In this document: in pieces, positions 31,920-41,034 of the stretch
How the letters are laid out: the number at the start of each line of letters is the position of its first letter
Numbering within the stretch: the stretch's first letter is position 1
Assembly: GCF_002998435.1 (NCBI RefSeq)
Contig: NZ_CP027231.1
Coordinates: 2,893,001-2,957,000 of the forward strand
DNA: 64,000 bases
Origin: Bacteroides zoogleoformans
GTDB taxonomy: Bacteria > Bacteroidota > Bacteroidia > Bacteroidales > Bacteroidaceae
Direction of reading: 5' to 3'
Notes under the pieces: generated by a model
Database searches by the model: none
What the model was told of the DNA's origin: nothing
What the model saw: the letters and a program-made list of their open reading frames with translations, nothing else
Translations under genes and position numbers: made by a program

Positions 31920-34595
31920 ATGATGAAGCGAATTACACGATTTTCTTTCCTTTTAGTATTGATGTGCTTGCTGGCCGCTTGCGGCGAACGTTCTTTCATC
32001 ACCGATGCTGCTTATCGTCGGCGTGTGGAACAAGATTTCAGCCGGAAAAAGGCAATGTTGCCGCATGGTGATTTGTTTACTGTGTTCAACATGGATTTAA
32101 CGCTCTATGAGCGTGAAGCCTTGGAGTTTCTTTATGCTTATATGCCTTTGGCTGATATAGCCGACTATCCCGGTGAGTTCCATCTGATGAATATACGTGC
32201 CTCTCGGAAGGCAGCAGAGGAAATGCCTTGGGGAAAGACCATCCCTGAAGAAATTTTCCGCCATTTTGTGCTTCCGGTGCGGGTGAACAATGAGCAATTG
32301 GACAGTGCACGGGTGGTGTTTTATGAAGAATTGAAAAATCGAGTGAAATCTCTTTCTCTTTATGACGCCATTCTGGAAGTGAATCACTGGTGCCACGAAA
32401 AAGCTGTCTATACCCCTTCGGATGCCCGCACCAGTTCGCCTTTGGCCACGGTGCGAACTGCCTACGGGCGTTGCGGCGAAGAATCTACTTTGCTGGTGGC
32501 CGCCCTGCGCTCGGTGGGCATTCCCGCCCGTCAGGTCTATACTCCCCGTTGGGCGCATACGGACGACAACCATGCTTGGGTAGAAGCGTGGGCCGACGGA
32601 CGATGGTACTTCCTCGGCGCTTGCGAACCGGAACCGGTGCTGAATCTTGGTTGGTTCAACGCTCCCGCCAGTCGTGGCATGTTGATGCACACCAAGGTGT
32701 TCGGACGCTACGAGGGAGCAGAAGAGGTGATGTCCGTCACACCAAACTATACCGAAATCAATGTAGTGGAGAATTATGCATCGACGGCTAAGGCTACCGT
32801 TATGGTGGAGGACGAACAGGGCAATCCGGTGGCCGACGCATGTGTGGAGTTCAAACTTTATAATTATGCAGAGTTTTACACCGTGGCCCGCAAGCAGACT
32901 GATGAGAAAGGAAAGGCCTTTCTGACGGCAGGTAAAGGCGATATGCTGGTGTGGGTGTCCAAAGATGGGAAGTTCGGTTATGCCAAACTCTCTTTCGGCA
33001 AGGATGATGAACTGCGGGTGAAGCTGGACAAGGCTGCCGGCGAAGCCCATACGGTGGATTTTGATATCGTTCCGCCTCCCGAAAGTGCCGACTTGCCTAA
33101 GGTGACTCCCGAACAACGGGCTGAGAACGACCGCCGCATGGCTCGTGAAGACTCCATCCGAAATGCGTATGTCTCTACGTTTATGACCGATGAAGCGGCA
33201 CGTGAGTTTGCCAAACGCTATAAGTTGGATGCAGAACTTGCTTCCCGCTTGTTGGTTGCTTCCCGGGGCAATCATCGGGTCATATTCGATTTCATGGCCC
33301 GGCTGCGTTCCGAAAAGTCAAAGCATGGCGGTTTCGACCTCCTGCAGCAAATTTCGGCCAAAGACTTGCGAGATGTTCGTAAGGAGGTGCTCATAGACCA
33401 CATGTTGTCCCCCATGTGCAAGGATAACAGCCTTTTCAGCAAGTACGTACGCAATCCGCGCGTGAGCAATGAGATACTTACGCCATATAAAATTTTCTTC
33501 AAGAATGCCGTGTCGAAAGCCGATGCCGAGGCTTATGAGGCTGATCCGATGAAACTGGTGGCATGGGTGGCCGAGCATATACGGATAGAGAAAGAGTGTA
33601 ATCTGGGAGGAGCGCCCATCACTCCTGAAGGTGTGTGGAAGGCACGAGTGGCCGATGCTCACAGCCGCGATATATTCTTCGTTTCGATGGCACGCAGCAT
33701 GGCGATACCGGCCCGCATCGATGAAGTGACCGGAAAAGTGCAGCTGATGACGGCAAACGGGGCTGTGGATGTGAACTTCGACCAAGTGCAACCTGAAAGC
33801 CATATGCAGCAAAAAGGCCGCCTTGTGGCCGGCTATCGTTCTATCGCCTCATTGGACAATCCGAAATATTACTCCCATTTCACACTCTCCAAGCTGACTT
33901 CGCAAGGGCGTCTGCAATTACTCTCTTATGAAGAGGGTGATGCGGATATGGGAGGCGGCACTACATGGGCCGGCCTTTTGAAAGACGGTACGGCATTGGA
34001 TGCCGGAAACTATGTGTTGGTGACTGGCACGCGCCTTGCCAGCGGGGCTGTACTTTCCCGGACTGTTTTCTTCAGTATCGTTCCGGGACAGACAACAAAG
34101 ATTGAATTAGTGATGCGCGAGCGTAAGGATGAGGTGCAGGTCATCGGGAACTTCAATTCCGAATCGCTCTTTACTCCTCGCTCCGGCGATGGCGGAACAG
34201 ATAAAAAAAGCCTGTTGCAGGTTTGCGGAAGAGGCTATTTCGTCGTAGGTGTCTTGGGCGTCAATCAAGAACCCACCAACCATGCGTTACGCGACATTGC
34301 CGCGTTCAAGAATGAGTTGGAGAAATGGGGGCGTCCGATGGTGCTTCTCTTCCCCGATGAGGTCAAGGCAGGCAAGTTTGCTCCCGCTTCTTTCCCCGGT
34401 CTGCCCGCCACCATCCGCTATGGTATCGACACCGATGGCATCGCCGCACAGATTGCGAATAACATGAAGCTGAAACACAAGGAGACGTTGCCGATATTCA
34501 TCATTGCCGATACGTTCAATCGTGTGGTCTTTGTTTCGCAAGGATATACCATAGGATTAGGGGAACAACTGATGAAGACTGTTGAAAATCTATGA
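31920..34595 (+). CDS. Transglutaminase-like lipoprotein
   Basis: 891 residues, lipobox LLAAC at about residue 20. A transglutaminase-core domain carries the catalytic Cys in YGRCGEESTLLVAALRSVGI (near 184) and His in DDNHAWVEAW (near 217); the usual third Asp may be in YFLGACEPEP. A carboxypeptidase-regulatory-like segment follows (VEDEQGNPVADACVEFKLYN). A second transglutaminase-like region lies near residues 470-640, with VWKARVADAHSRDIFFVSMA. Bacteroides have several such proteins of unknown substrate, probably acting on peptides or cell-surface polymers. Expressed alone. Confidence 0.8.
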   Translation: MMKRITRFSFLLVLMCLLAACGERSFITDAAYRRRVEQDFSRKKAMLPHGDLFTVFNMDLTLYEREALEFLYAYMPLADIADYPGEFHLMNIRASRKAAEEMPWGKTIPEEIFRHFVLPVRVNNEQLDSARVVFYEELKNRVKSLSLYDAILEVNHWCHEKAVYTPSDARTSSPLATVRTAYGRCGEESTLLVAALRSVGIPARQVYTPRWAHTDDNHAWVEAWADGRWYFLGACEPEPVLNLGWFNAPASRGMLMHTKVFGRYEGAEEVMSVTPNYTEINVVENYASTAKATVMVEDEQGNPVADACVEFKLYNYAEFYTVARKQTDEKGKAFLTAGKGDMLVWVSKDGKFGYAKLSFGKDDELRVKLDKAAGEAHTVDFDIVPPPESADLPKVTPEQRAENDRRMAREDSIRNAYVSTFMTDEAAREFAKRYKLDAELASRLLVASRGNHRVIFDFMARLRSEKSKHGGFDLLQQISAKDLRDVRKEVLIDHMLSPMCKDNSLFSKYVRNPRVSNEILTPYKIFFKNAVSKADAEAYEADPMKLVAWVAEHIRIEKECNLGGAPITPEGVWKARVADAHSRDIFFVSMARSMAIPARIDEVTGKVQLMTANGAVDVNFDQVQPESHMQQKGRLVAGYRSIASLDNPKYYSHFTLSKLTSQGRLQLLSYEEGDADMGGGTTWAGLLKDGTALDAGNYVLVTGTRLASGAVLSRTVFFSIVPGQTTKIELVMRERKDEVQVIGNFNSESLFTPRSGDGGTDKKSLLQVCGRGYFVVGVLGVNQEPTNHALRDIAAFKNELEKWGRPMVLLFPDEVKAGKFAPASFPGLPATIRYGIDTDGIAAQIANNMKLKHKETLPIFIIADTFNRVVFVSQGYTIGLGEQLMKTVENL

Positions 34596-34712
34596 AAAGT
34601 CTTAGGTAAATTCCCTCAAAAAGAAGAATGGGGAATGCGCTTCTAATAGCGAAACCGTGTGAAAAATAAGTGATTCTATAACGTAGTGTAGATTGTTGAA
34701 ATATGAACCAAT

Positions 34713-34743
34713 AAAAAAAGGAGACATTAAGTCTCCTTTTTTT
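34713..34743. terminator. Bidirectional terminator (tRNA-Thr unit and transglutaminase gene)
   Basis: AAAAAAAGGAGAC ATTAA GTCTCCTTTTTTT: a perfect symmetrical hairpin flanked by A- and T-runs, three bases after the tRNA-Thr CCA on the minus strand. Confidence 0.9.
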
Positions 34744-34745
34744 AT

Positions 34746-34822
34746 TGGAGCCTCTTGTCGGATTCGAACCAACGACCCCGAGATTACAAATCACGTGCTC
34801 TGGCCAACTGAGCTAAAGAGGC
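34746..34822 (-). tRNA. tRNA-Thr (UGU)
   Basis: Minus-strand cloverleaf: GCCTCTT acceptor, D arm GCTC...GAGC, anticodon stem CGTGA/TCACG with loop TTTGTAA (anticodon TGT, Thr), T arm GTTGG TTCGAAT CCGAC, acceptor AAGAGGC, discriminator T and encoded CCA. 77 nt with the CCA. Confidence 0.96.
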
Positions 34823-34827
34823 GGGGT

Positions 34828-34923
34828 GGGTAAGCTTACTATATCGCGCCGCTACAACCAACTACCTTTGCTGCGATCAAGCCCTGGAGGATTCGAAGGG
34901 AGCTGGCCGTATAGGACTTACCC
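34828..34923 (-). ncRNA. ffs: Small SRP RNA (4.5S-like)
   Basis: The ends GGGTAAG and CTTACCC pair. The apical part contains CCAGGGCTTGATCGCAGC followed by AAAGGTA, which fits the conserved SRP domain IV pattern (CAGG ... GCAGCAA.GGUA). Length about 96 nt. A TACCTTTG promoter lies just upstream and tRNA-Thr starts five bases after its 3' end, so both are probably cut from one precursor. It pairs with Ffh to deliver membrane proteins to the translocon. Confidence 0.75.
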
Positions 34924-34936
34924 GTTTTTGCGGTTG

Positions 34937-34944
34937 CAAAGGTA
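34937..34944 (-). promoter_or_regulatory. Promoter -7 element TACCTTTG of the SRP RNA/tRNA-Thr unit
   Basis: TACCTTTG on the minus strand, 13 bases upstream of the RNA's predicted 5' end. Confidence 0.65.
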
Positions 34945-35092
34945 CGCTTTTTTTTGAGATCTCCAATAGGTCTGCGTTGTTTTTTGCTTTTATTTTTCCG
35001 GAAAGCGCTTTCCCTACAGCTTACATCGCATCGGGTGTGTATTTGCTCCTTATCTGCCTCTTGTCATCTTCGTGTATCCTCCGTATCTATGT

Positions 35093-35188
35093 ATGCGGAG
35101 GTTATACGGAGATGATACGGAGATGATACGGAGTTGATACGGAGGATATACGGAGGATATACGGAGGTGATACGGAGGATATGCGGAT
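35093..35188. repeat. Nine-unit 11-bp tandem repeat
   Basis: Units of the form ATACGGAGGAT or ATACGGAGATG start at 35093, 35104, 35115, 35126, 35137, 35148, 35159, 35170 and 35181, always 11 bp apart. An inverted copy (ATCCTCCGTATC) lies just to the left at 35076. The array occupies the divergent interval between the SRP RNA promoter and the rimP promoter. Confidence 0.92.
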
Positions 35189-35246
35189 CTTTTTTGTTAA
35201 ATCATTCTTTTTCTCTCTAATATTTTGTAGTCGAAGAGATTATTTG

Positions 35247-35254
35247 TATCTTTG
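35247..35254 (+). promoter_or_regulatory. Promoter -7 element TATCTTTG of rimP-nusA-infB
   Basis: A perfect TATCTTTG; a leader of about 65 bases to the rimP ATG contains a short GGGGAGGGGC...GCTCCTC pairing. Confidence 0.65.
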
Positions 35255-35323
35255 CAAACGGAAACGGATGAAAGGTGGGGAGGGGCAATCAAGCTCCTCT
35301 TTTTCGTTCTTATAGGTTAATTT

Positions 35324-35791
35324 ATGATAGAAAAGAAAACGATTTGTCAGATTGTAAACGAGTGGTTGGAAGGAAAAGAGTATTTTCTGGTGGAAGCAAC
35401 CATCGGCCCGGATGGCAAAATTTTGGTGGAAATAGACCACAAGGAGGGCGTGTGGATTGAGGACTGTGTGGAGTTGAGTCGCTACATTGAATCCCGATTG
35501 AACCGTGAGGAAGAAGACTATGAGCTGGAAGTAGGGTCGGCAGGCATCGGGCAGCCCTTCAAGGTGCTGCAGCAATACATCAACCACGTGGGCAGCGAGG
35601 TGGAGGTGCTGACAAAAGACGGACGGAAACTCAGCGGAGTGCTGAAAGAGGCGGACCAACGGCACTTTGTCGTCACCATCCGCAAGAAGGTGAAAGAAGA
35701 AGGAGCCAAACGCCCTAAGATGGTGGACGAGGATCTGAACTTTACGTACGAGGAAATAAAATATACTAAATACTTAATCAGTTTTAAATAA
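35324..35791 (+). CDS. rimP: Ribosome maturation factor RimP
   Basis: 155 residues, the normal length. N-terminal domain with FLVEATIGPDGKILVEIDH and CVELSRYIESRL, then the LEVGSAGIGQPFKVLQQY junction and a C-terminal SH3-like barrel (GSEVEVLTKDGRKLSGVL). RimP assists assembly of the 30S subunit. It is the first gene of the conserved rimP-nusA-infB operon; nusA begins four bases after its stop. Confidence 0.94.
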   Translation: MIEKKTICQIVNEWLEGKEYFLVEATIGPDGKILVEIDHKEGVWIEDCVELSRYIESRLNREEEDYELEVGSAGIGQPFKVLQQYINHVGSEVEVLTKDGRKLSGVLKEADQRHFVVTIRKKVKEEGAKRPKMVDEDLNFTYEEIKYTKYLISFK

Positions 35792-35795
35792 GACT

Positions 35796-37055
35796 ATGGC
35801 CAAAAAAGGAGAAACTGTCAGTTTGATAGATACATTTTCGGAATTTAAGGAATTGAAGAACATTGACCGCACCACGATGGTGAGTGTGCTTGAAGAGTCG
35901 TTCCGCAGTGTGATTGCGAAGATGTTTGGCACCGATGAAAATTATGACGTGATCGTGAATCCGGATAAGGGGGATTTCGAGATATGGCGTAATCGTGAAG
36001 TTGTTGCAGACGGTGATGTAGAAGATCCGAACTTGCAAATATCTTTGAGCGAGGCACAGAAAATAGATGCTTCCTATGAGGTGGGCGAAGAAGTGACGGA
36101 TGAGGTGATTTTTGCCAATTTTGGTCGTCGGGCCATCTTGAACTTGCGTCAGACGTTGGCATCCAAGATTTTGGAATTGGAGAAAGACAGCCTCTATAAT
36201 AAGTATATTGATAAGGTGGGCACCATTGTCAATGCGGAGGTCTACCAGATTTGGAAGAAAGAAATGCTGCTGCTGGATGACGAAGGCAATGAGTTGTTGC
36301 TGCCTAAAACCGAACAGATTCCCAGCGACTTCTACCGCAAAGGCGAGACAGCCCGTGCCGTGGTGGCACGCGTGGACAATAAGAACAACAATCCGAAGAT
36401 TATTCTAAGTCGTACGTCACCCGTATTTCTGGAACGTCTGTTCGAGATGGAAGTACCCGAAATCAATGACGGACTGATTACCATCAAGAAGATTGCCCGC
36501 ATTCCCGGCGAACGTGCCAAGATTGCCGTTGAAAGCTACGACGACCGCATCGACCCGGTAGGCGCTTGCGTGGGTGTGAAGGGCAGCCGCATTCATGGCA
36601 TTGTCCGCGAACTTCGCAACGAGAATATAGACGTAATCAACTATACGTCGAATATCCAGTTGTTCATACAGCGTGCCCTGAGTCCAGCCAAGATATCTTC
36701 CATTCGCTTGAACGAAGAAGAACATAAAGCGGAAGTGTTTCTGAAGCCGGAAGAGGTGTCGCTGGCTATCGGTAAGGGCGGTTTGAATATCAAACTGGCC
36801 AGCATGTTGACCGAGTACACCATCGATGTGTTCCGCGAGTTGGACGAAACGATAGAGGATGAGGACATTTATCTGGATGAGTTCCGTGATGAGATAGACG
36901 GCTGGGTGATTGACGCCATCAAGGCTATCGGCATTGACACGGCAAAGGCTGTCTTGAACGCCCCCCGCGAGATGTTGATTGAAAAGACTGATCTTGAAGA
37001 GGAAACGGTGGACGAGGTATTGCGCATTTTGAAACAGGAGTTCGAGGAAGGTTGA
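35796..37055 (+). CDS. nusA: Transcription termination/antitermination factor NusA
   Basis: 419 residues. N-terminal RNA polymerase-binding domain (about 1-125), S1 domain (about 130-200), then two KH domains: VGACVGVKGSRIHGIVREL and SLAIGKGGLNIKLASMLTEY carry the GxxG loops. It ends with a short acidic tail and lacks the C-terminal acidic repeats of E. coli NusA, as usual outside proteobacteria. It modulates pausing and termination. Confidence 0.96.
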   Translation: MAKKGETVSLIDTFSEFKELKNIDRTTMVSVLEESFRSVIAKMFGTDENYDVIVNPDKGDFEIWRNREVVADGDVEDPNLQISLSEAQKIDASYEVGEEVTDEVIFANFGRRAILNLRQTLASKILELEKDSLYNKYIDKVGTIVNAEVYQIWKKEMLLLDDEGNELLLPKTEQIPSDFYRKGETARAVVARVDNKNNNPKIILSRTSPVFLERLFEMEVPEINDGLITIKKIARIPGERAKIAVESYDDRIDPVGACVGVKGSRIHGIVRELRNENIDVINYTSNIQLFIQRALSPAKISSIRLNEEEHKAEVFLKPEEVSLAIGKGGLNIKLASMLTEYTIDVFRELDETIEDEDIYLDEFRDEIDGWVIDAIKAIGIDTAKAVLNAPREMLIEKTDLEEETVDEVLRILKQEFEEG

Positions 37056-37116
37056 GTATAACGATTAGTGATGAGCGAAAACTTCTTCTTTCTCCATTAT
37101 TCATGAAAAATTAAGT

Positions 37117-40116
37117 ATGACGATAAGGTTAAACAAAGTAACAAGAGATTTGAATGTAGGAATTACGACAGCCGTCGAGTTTCTGCAGAAGAAGGGATTT
37201 ACCGTTGAGGCAAATCCCAATACGAAAATTACCGATGAGCAGTTTGAACTGCTCAAGAAGGAGTTCAGTACGGATAAGGACCTTAAAATAAAATCGGAAC
37301 GTTTCAGTCAGGAGCGTCAAAGCAAGGATCGCAACAAGGGATCCGTATCTATTGATGGCTATGAGGAAAATACGCAGGAGAAAGCCAAACCGGAGGAGAT
37401 AAAAACCGTTGTTCCCGAAGATGCGCGCCCGAAGTTTAAGCCTGTCGGCAAGATAGATCTGGACAAACCGGGCCAGTGGCTTGCTACTGCTTCGGAAAAG
37501 GAGGAAGCCGAAAAGGTGATAGAGGAGAAGAAGGCGGAAGAGCCTGTATCGGTAGTTGTGGAAGCTCCCCAGACTGTTTCGGAAGAACATAAGGAAACGA
37601 AGCCTGAGCCGGAACTTGTATCTCAGCCCGAAGCAAATACTGAACCCGAAGTACAAACGGCAACGGTTGTAGAGAAAGAGCCGCTGATTGCTACACGGGT
37701 GGAAACCGAATCTGAAGAGGAAGAAAGAGTAGAAACTCTTTCGGTGGTGGGCACTGAACAGCCGGAAGAAAAAGAAGAACCGGAAGAAGAGGAAATCTTT
37801 AAGATACACCAGCCCGAATTTGTTTCGAAGATAAATGTAATCGGACAAATAGACTTGGCCGCTCTGAACCAGTCTACACGCCCCAAGAAGAAGTCGAAAG
37901 AAGAGAAGCGCAAAGAACGGGAGGAAAAGGAAAAGATTCGCCAGGACCAGAAGAAACTGATGAAAGAAGCCATCATCAAGGAAATTCGCCGCGAGGACAG
38001 CAAACTCAATGATTCGGGCACCGACTCGAACGGGAAGAAAAAGCGTGTCCGCATCAATAAAGAGAAGGTGGACATCAGCAATGCCTCCAATTTTCAGCGT
38101 GGCGGTAACGACCGCTCCAAGAATGCCGGTGGCGCTTCCGGTGGAGGCCAACAGGCCGGAGGTGGCCGCGGGCGGAATAAAGACCGCTTCAAGAAGCCCC
38201 TTGCAAAACAAGAAGTGAGCGAGGAAGACGTAGCCAAGCAAGTAAAGGAAACCTTGGCTCGCCTTACCTCCAAAGGCAAGAACAAGGGCGCCAAGTATCG
38301 CAAGGAAAAGCGCGACATGCTGTCCAACCGCATGCAAGAGCTCGAGGATATGGAGATGGCGGAAAGCAAGGTGCTGAAACTTACCGAATTCGTGACGGCC
38401 AACGAGCTGGCCAACATGATGGACATTTCCGTCACCCAAGTCATTGCCACTTGCATGAGCATCGGCATGATGGTGTCCATCAACCAGCGTCTGGATGCCG
38501 AGACCATCAATCTGGTGGCCGATGAATTCGGCTTTAAGACCGAATATGTCAGTGCCGAAGTTGCCCAGGCCATTGTGGAAGAAGAGGACGAGGAACAGGA
38601 CTTGAAGCCTCGCGCTCCGATTGTCACCGTGATGGGACACGTAGACCACGGCAAGACTTCGCTGCTCGACTACATACGTAAGGCCAATGTCATTGCCGGT
38701 GAGGCGGGCGGCATTACCCAGCACATCGGCGCTTATCACGTTTCACTGGAAGACGGGCGTAAGATTACCTTCCTCGACACACCGGGACACGAAGCGTTTA
38801 CCGCCATGCGTGCCCGCGGGGCCAAGGTGACGGATATCGCCATCATCATTGTGGCCGCGGATGACAACGTGATGCCTCAGACGAAGGAAGCCATCAACCA
38901 CGCCACGGCCGCCGGTGTCCCCATCGTGTTTGCCATCAACAAGATTGATAAGCCCACGGCCAATCCCGACAAGATTAAGGAGGAGCTGGCGGGCATGAAC
39001 TTCCTGGTGGAAGAGTGGGGCGGTAAATACCAGTCGCAGGACATCTCCGCCAAGAAAGGGCTGGGCGTGGCCGAGCTGATGGAAAAAGTATTGCTGGAGG
39101 CCGAACTGCTCGAACTCAAGGCCAACCCCGATCGCCGCGCCACCGGCTCCATCATCGAATCTTCGTTGGACAAGGGGCGCGGTTATGTGGCCACGGTATT
39201 GGTCTCTAACGGCACGCTGAAGATGGGCGATATTGTGTTGGCCGGCACCAGCTACGGCAAGGTGAAGGCCATGTTCAACGAGCGCAACCAGCGCATCAAG
39301 CAGGCAGGCCCCTCAGAACCGGCCTTGATATTGGGACTGAACGGGGCGCCCGCCGCCGGCGATACGTTCCACGTGATAGAAACCGAACAAGAAGCCCGCG
39401 AGATTGCCAACAAACGCGAACAGCTGCAACGCGAACAAGGCTTGCGCACGCAGAAGATGCTGACGCTCGACGAAGTGGGGCGCCGCCTGGCATTGGGCGA
39501 CTTCCACGAACTGAACGTCATTGTCAAAGGCGATGTGGACGGTTCGGTAGAAGCGTTGAGCGACTCGTTGATAAAACTCTCCACCGAGCAGGTACAGGTC
39601 AACGTCATCCATAAGGGAGTGGGACAGATTTCCGAGTCGGACGTATCGTTGGCCGCCGCTTCGGATGCCATCATCGTAGGCTTCCAGGTGCGTCCCTCGG
39701 GTGCAGCCGCCAAACTGGCCGAACAGGAAGGGGTGGACATCCGCAAGTACTCCGTCATCTACGACGCCATCGAGGAAGTGAAGTCCGCCATGGAGGGCAT
39801 GCTGGCGCCTACCTTGAAAGAGCAGGTCACGGCCACCATCGAAGTCCGCGAAGTGTTCAACATCACAAAGGTGGGCCTCGTGGCCGGCGCCATGGTGAAG
39901 AGCGGAAAGGTGAAACGCACGGACAAGGCCCGGCTGATTCGCGACGGCATCGTCATCTTCACCGGTTCCATCAACGCGTTGAAGCGTTTCAAGGACGACG
40001 TGAAGGAAGTGGGCACAAACTTTGAATGCGGCATCAGCCTGACCGGTTGCAACGACATCAAGGTGGACGACGTCATCGAGTCTTACGAAGAAGTGGAAGT
40101 GAAACAGACGCTATAA
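37117..40116 (+). CDS. infB: Translation initiation factor IF-2
   Basis: 999 residues. A small N-terminal IF2N domain ([20 protein letters not shown]), then about 300 residues of low-complexity Glu/Lys/Pro sequence, a Gly/Arg-rich stretch ([18 protein letters not shown]) and a second IF2N domain near residue 420. G domain: [14 protein letters not shown] (near 506), [15 protein letters not shown], and NKID. Domains II-IV follow. It places fMet-tRNA on the 30S subunit. It begins 61 bases after nusA and is followed by a strong terminator. Confidence 0.96.
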   Translation: MTIRLNKVTRDLNVGITTAVEFLQKKGFTVEANPNTKITDEQFELLKKEFSTDKDLKIKSERFSQERQSKDRNKGSVSIDGYEENTQEKAKPEEIKTVVPEDARPKFKPVGKIDLDKPGQWLATASEKEEAEKVIEEKKAEEPVSVVVEAPQTVSEEHKETKPEPELVSQPEANTEPEVQTATVVEKEPLIATRVETESEEEERVETLSVVGTEQPEEKEEPEEEEIFKIHQPEFVSKINVIGQIDLAALNQSTRPKKKSKEEKRKEREEKEKIRQDQKKLMKEAIIKEIRREDSKLNDSGTDSNGKKKRVRINKEKVDISNASNFQRGGNDRSKNAGGASGGGQQAGGGRGRNKDRFKKPLAKQEVSEEDVAKQVKETLARLTSKGKNKGAKYRKEKRDMLSNRMQELEDMEMAESKVLKLTEFVTANELANMMDISVTQVIATCMSIGMMVSINQRLDAETINLVADEFGFKTEYVSAEVAQAIVEEEDEEQDLKPRAPIVTVMGHVDHGKTSLLDYIRKANVIAGEAGGITQHIGAYHVSLEDGRKITFLDTPGHEAFTAMRARGAKVTDIAIIIVAADDNVMPQTKEAINHATAAGVPIVFAINKIDKPTANPDKIKEELAGMNFLVEEWGGKYQSQDISAKKGLGVAELMEKVLLEAELLELKANPDRRATGSIIESSLDKGRGYVATVLVSNGTLKMGDIVLAGTSYGKVKAMFNERNQRIKQAGPSEPALILGLNGAPAAGDTFHVIETEQEAREIANKREQLQREQGLRTQKMLTLDEVGRRLALGDFHELNVIVKGDVDGSVEALSDSLIKLSTEQVQVNVIHKGVGQISESDVSLAAASDAIIVGFQVRPSGAAAKLAEQEGVDIRKYSVIYDAIEEVKSAMEGMLAPTLKEQVTATIEVREVFNITKVGLVAGAMVKSGKVKRTDKARLIRDGIVIFTGSINALKRFKDDVKEVGTNFECGISLTGCNDIKVDDVIESYEEVEVKQTL

Positions 40117-40131
40117 TTACTGAAGAGAACG

Positions 40132-40183
40132 ATGTGCCAACTGCTCTGCGGAATGTTTGCGCGGCCGGTTGGCACATTTTTTT
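40132..40183 (+). terminator. Terminator of rimP-nusA-infB
   Basis: ATGTGCCAAC pairs with GTTGGCACAT, with further pairing inside (CGGCC region), followed by TTTTTTTG. Confidence 0.85.
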
Positions 40184-40197
40184 GTATGTCGCCAAGT

Positions 40198-40420
40198 CTC
40201 TCTGTAAAGACCGTGTACAAGCCTCTACAGAGGCACCGCCCGCCTCTCTATAGAGACGTCGTCAATCTCTCTATAGAGACGTTACCCATCTCTCTATAGA
40301 GACGTTACCCATCTCTCTATAGAGACGTTAAGCATCTCTCTATAGAGACGTCATCAGTCTCTCTATAGAGACATTTCCGGCCCCTCCATAGAGGCGCCAC
40401 AGGCCCCTCTGCGGTGCCGG
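40198..40420. repeat. Ten-unit array of 23-bp repeats with TCTCTATAGAGA palindromes
   Basis: The perfect palindrome TCTCTATAGAGA occurs at 40245, 40268, 40291, 40314, 40337 and 40360, exactly 23 bp apart. Degenerate copies continue the same phase on both sides (CCTCTACAGAGG at 40222; CCCTCCATAGAGG near 40382; CCCCTCTGCGG near 40405). Linkers vary (CGTTACCCA, CGTTAAGCA, CGTCATCAG). It lies between the infB terminator and the cvpA-suf operon. Confidence 0.95.
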
Positions 40421-40455
40421 CATACATCGCTCGTTCATACCTTTATTATAATATA

Positions 40456-40503
40456 GTATAGGGTTGAATAAACGGTATAGGATTGAATAAACAGTATATA
40501 AAG
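40456..40503 (+). repeat. 19-bp direct repeats in the cvpA leader
   Basis: GTATAGGGTTGAATAAACG at 40456 is followed by GTATAGGATTGAATAAACA at 40475 and a third partial copy, GTATATAAAG, at 40494, directly before the cvpA ATG at 40504. They may provide start-site spacing or regulatory sites. Confidence 0.75.
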
Positions 40504-41034
40504 ATGGCAATGATAGACATTCTGATAATCGCGGCCTTCGGAGCCGGTGCCGTCATCGGCTTCATGAAAGGATTTATCAAGCAGTTGGCCTCTATCTTGG
40601 GGTTGATTGTGGGCTTGTTGGCCGCAAAGGCTTTGTACGCCACGCTGGCCGAGAAACTCTGCCCCGCGGTGACAGACTCCATGACATGGGCGCAGATACT
40701 GGCTTTCGTCCTCATCTGGATAGCGGTGCCGCTGGCTTTTACATTGGCGGCTTCCGTACTGACCAAGGCGCTGGAAGCCATGTCGCTGGGTTGGCTGAAC
40801 CGCTTGCTGGGAGGCGGATTGGGAGCACTCAAATACCTGCTGCTCGTCAGCCTGCTGATAGGAATGATAGAGTTTGTCGATGAAGAAGACCGGTTGATAA
40901 GTAAAACAAAAAAGCGGGAATCGGTGTTATATTATCCGATGAAGTCATTCGCCGGCATCTTCTTTCCCGCGGCGAAGCGTACGGCCGAACAATATATATT
41001 GAACAATCATGCAACAGAAGAAATCCTACCCTAA
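40504..41034 (+). CDS. cvpA: CvpA family membrane protein
   Basis: 176 residues from the ATG at 40504. Four membrane helices ([78 protein letters not shown]) with the CvpA pattern [10 protein letters not shown] and [14 protein letters not shown]. CvpA proteins affect colicin V production and envelope stress; the precise role is unknown. Its end overlaps the sufB start by 26 bases, tying it to the suf operon. Confidence 0.88.
   Translation: MAMIDILIIAAFGAGAVIGFMKGFIKQLASILGLIVGLLAAKALYATLAEKLCPAVTDSMTWAQILAFVLIWIAVPLAFTLAASVLTKALEAMSLGWLNRLLGGGLGALKYLLLVSLLIGMIEFVDEEDRLISKTKKRESVLYYPMKSFAGIFFPAAKRTAEQYILNNHATEEILP

Noticed and set aside
32097..33275. 392-residue frame on the minus strand
   Set aside because: Antisense to the transglutaminase-like lipoprotein; a codon-bias shadow.
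37129..38739. 536-residue frame on the minus strand
   Set aside because: Antisense to infB; its composition (Phe/Leu runs) is the mirror of the Glu/Lys-rich infB linker.
40198..40420. CRISPR-like look of the palindrome array
   Set aside because: Linkers of about 11 bp are near-identical and too short for spacers; no cas genes.
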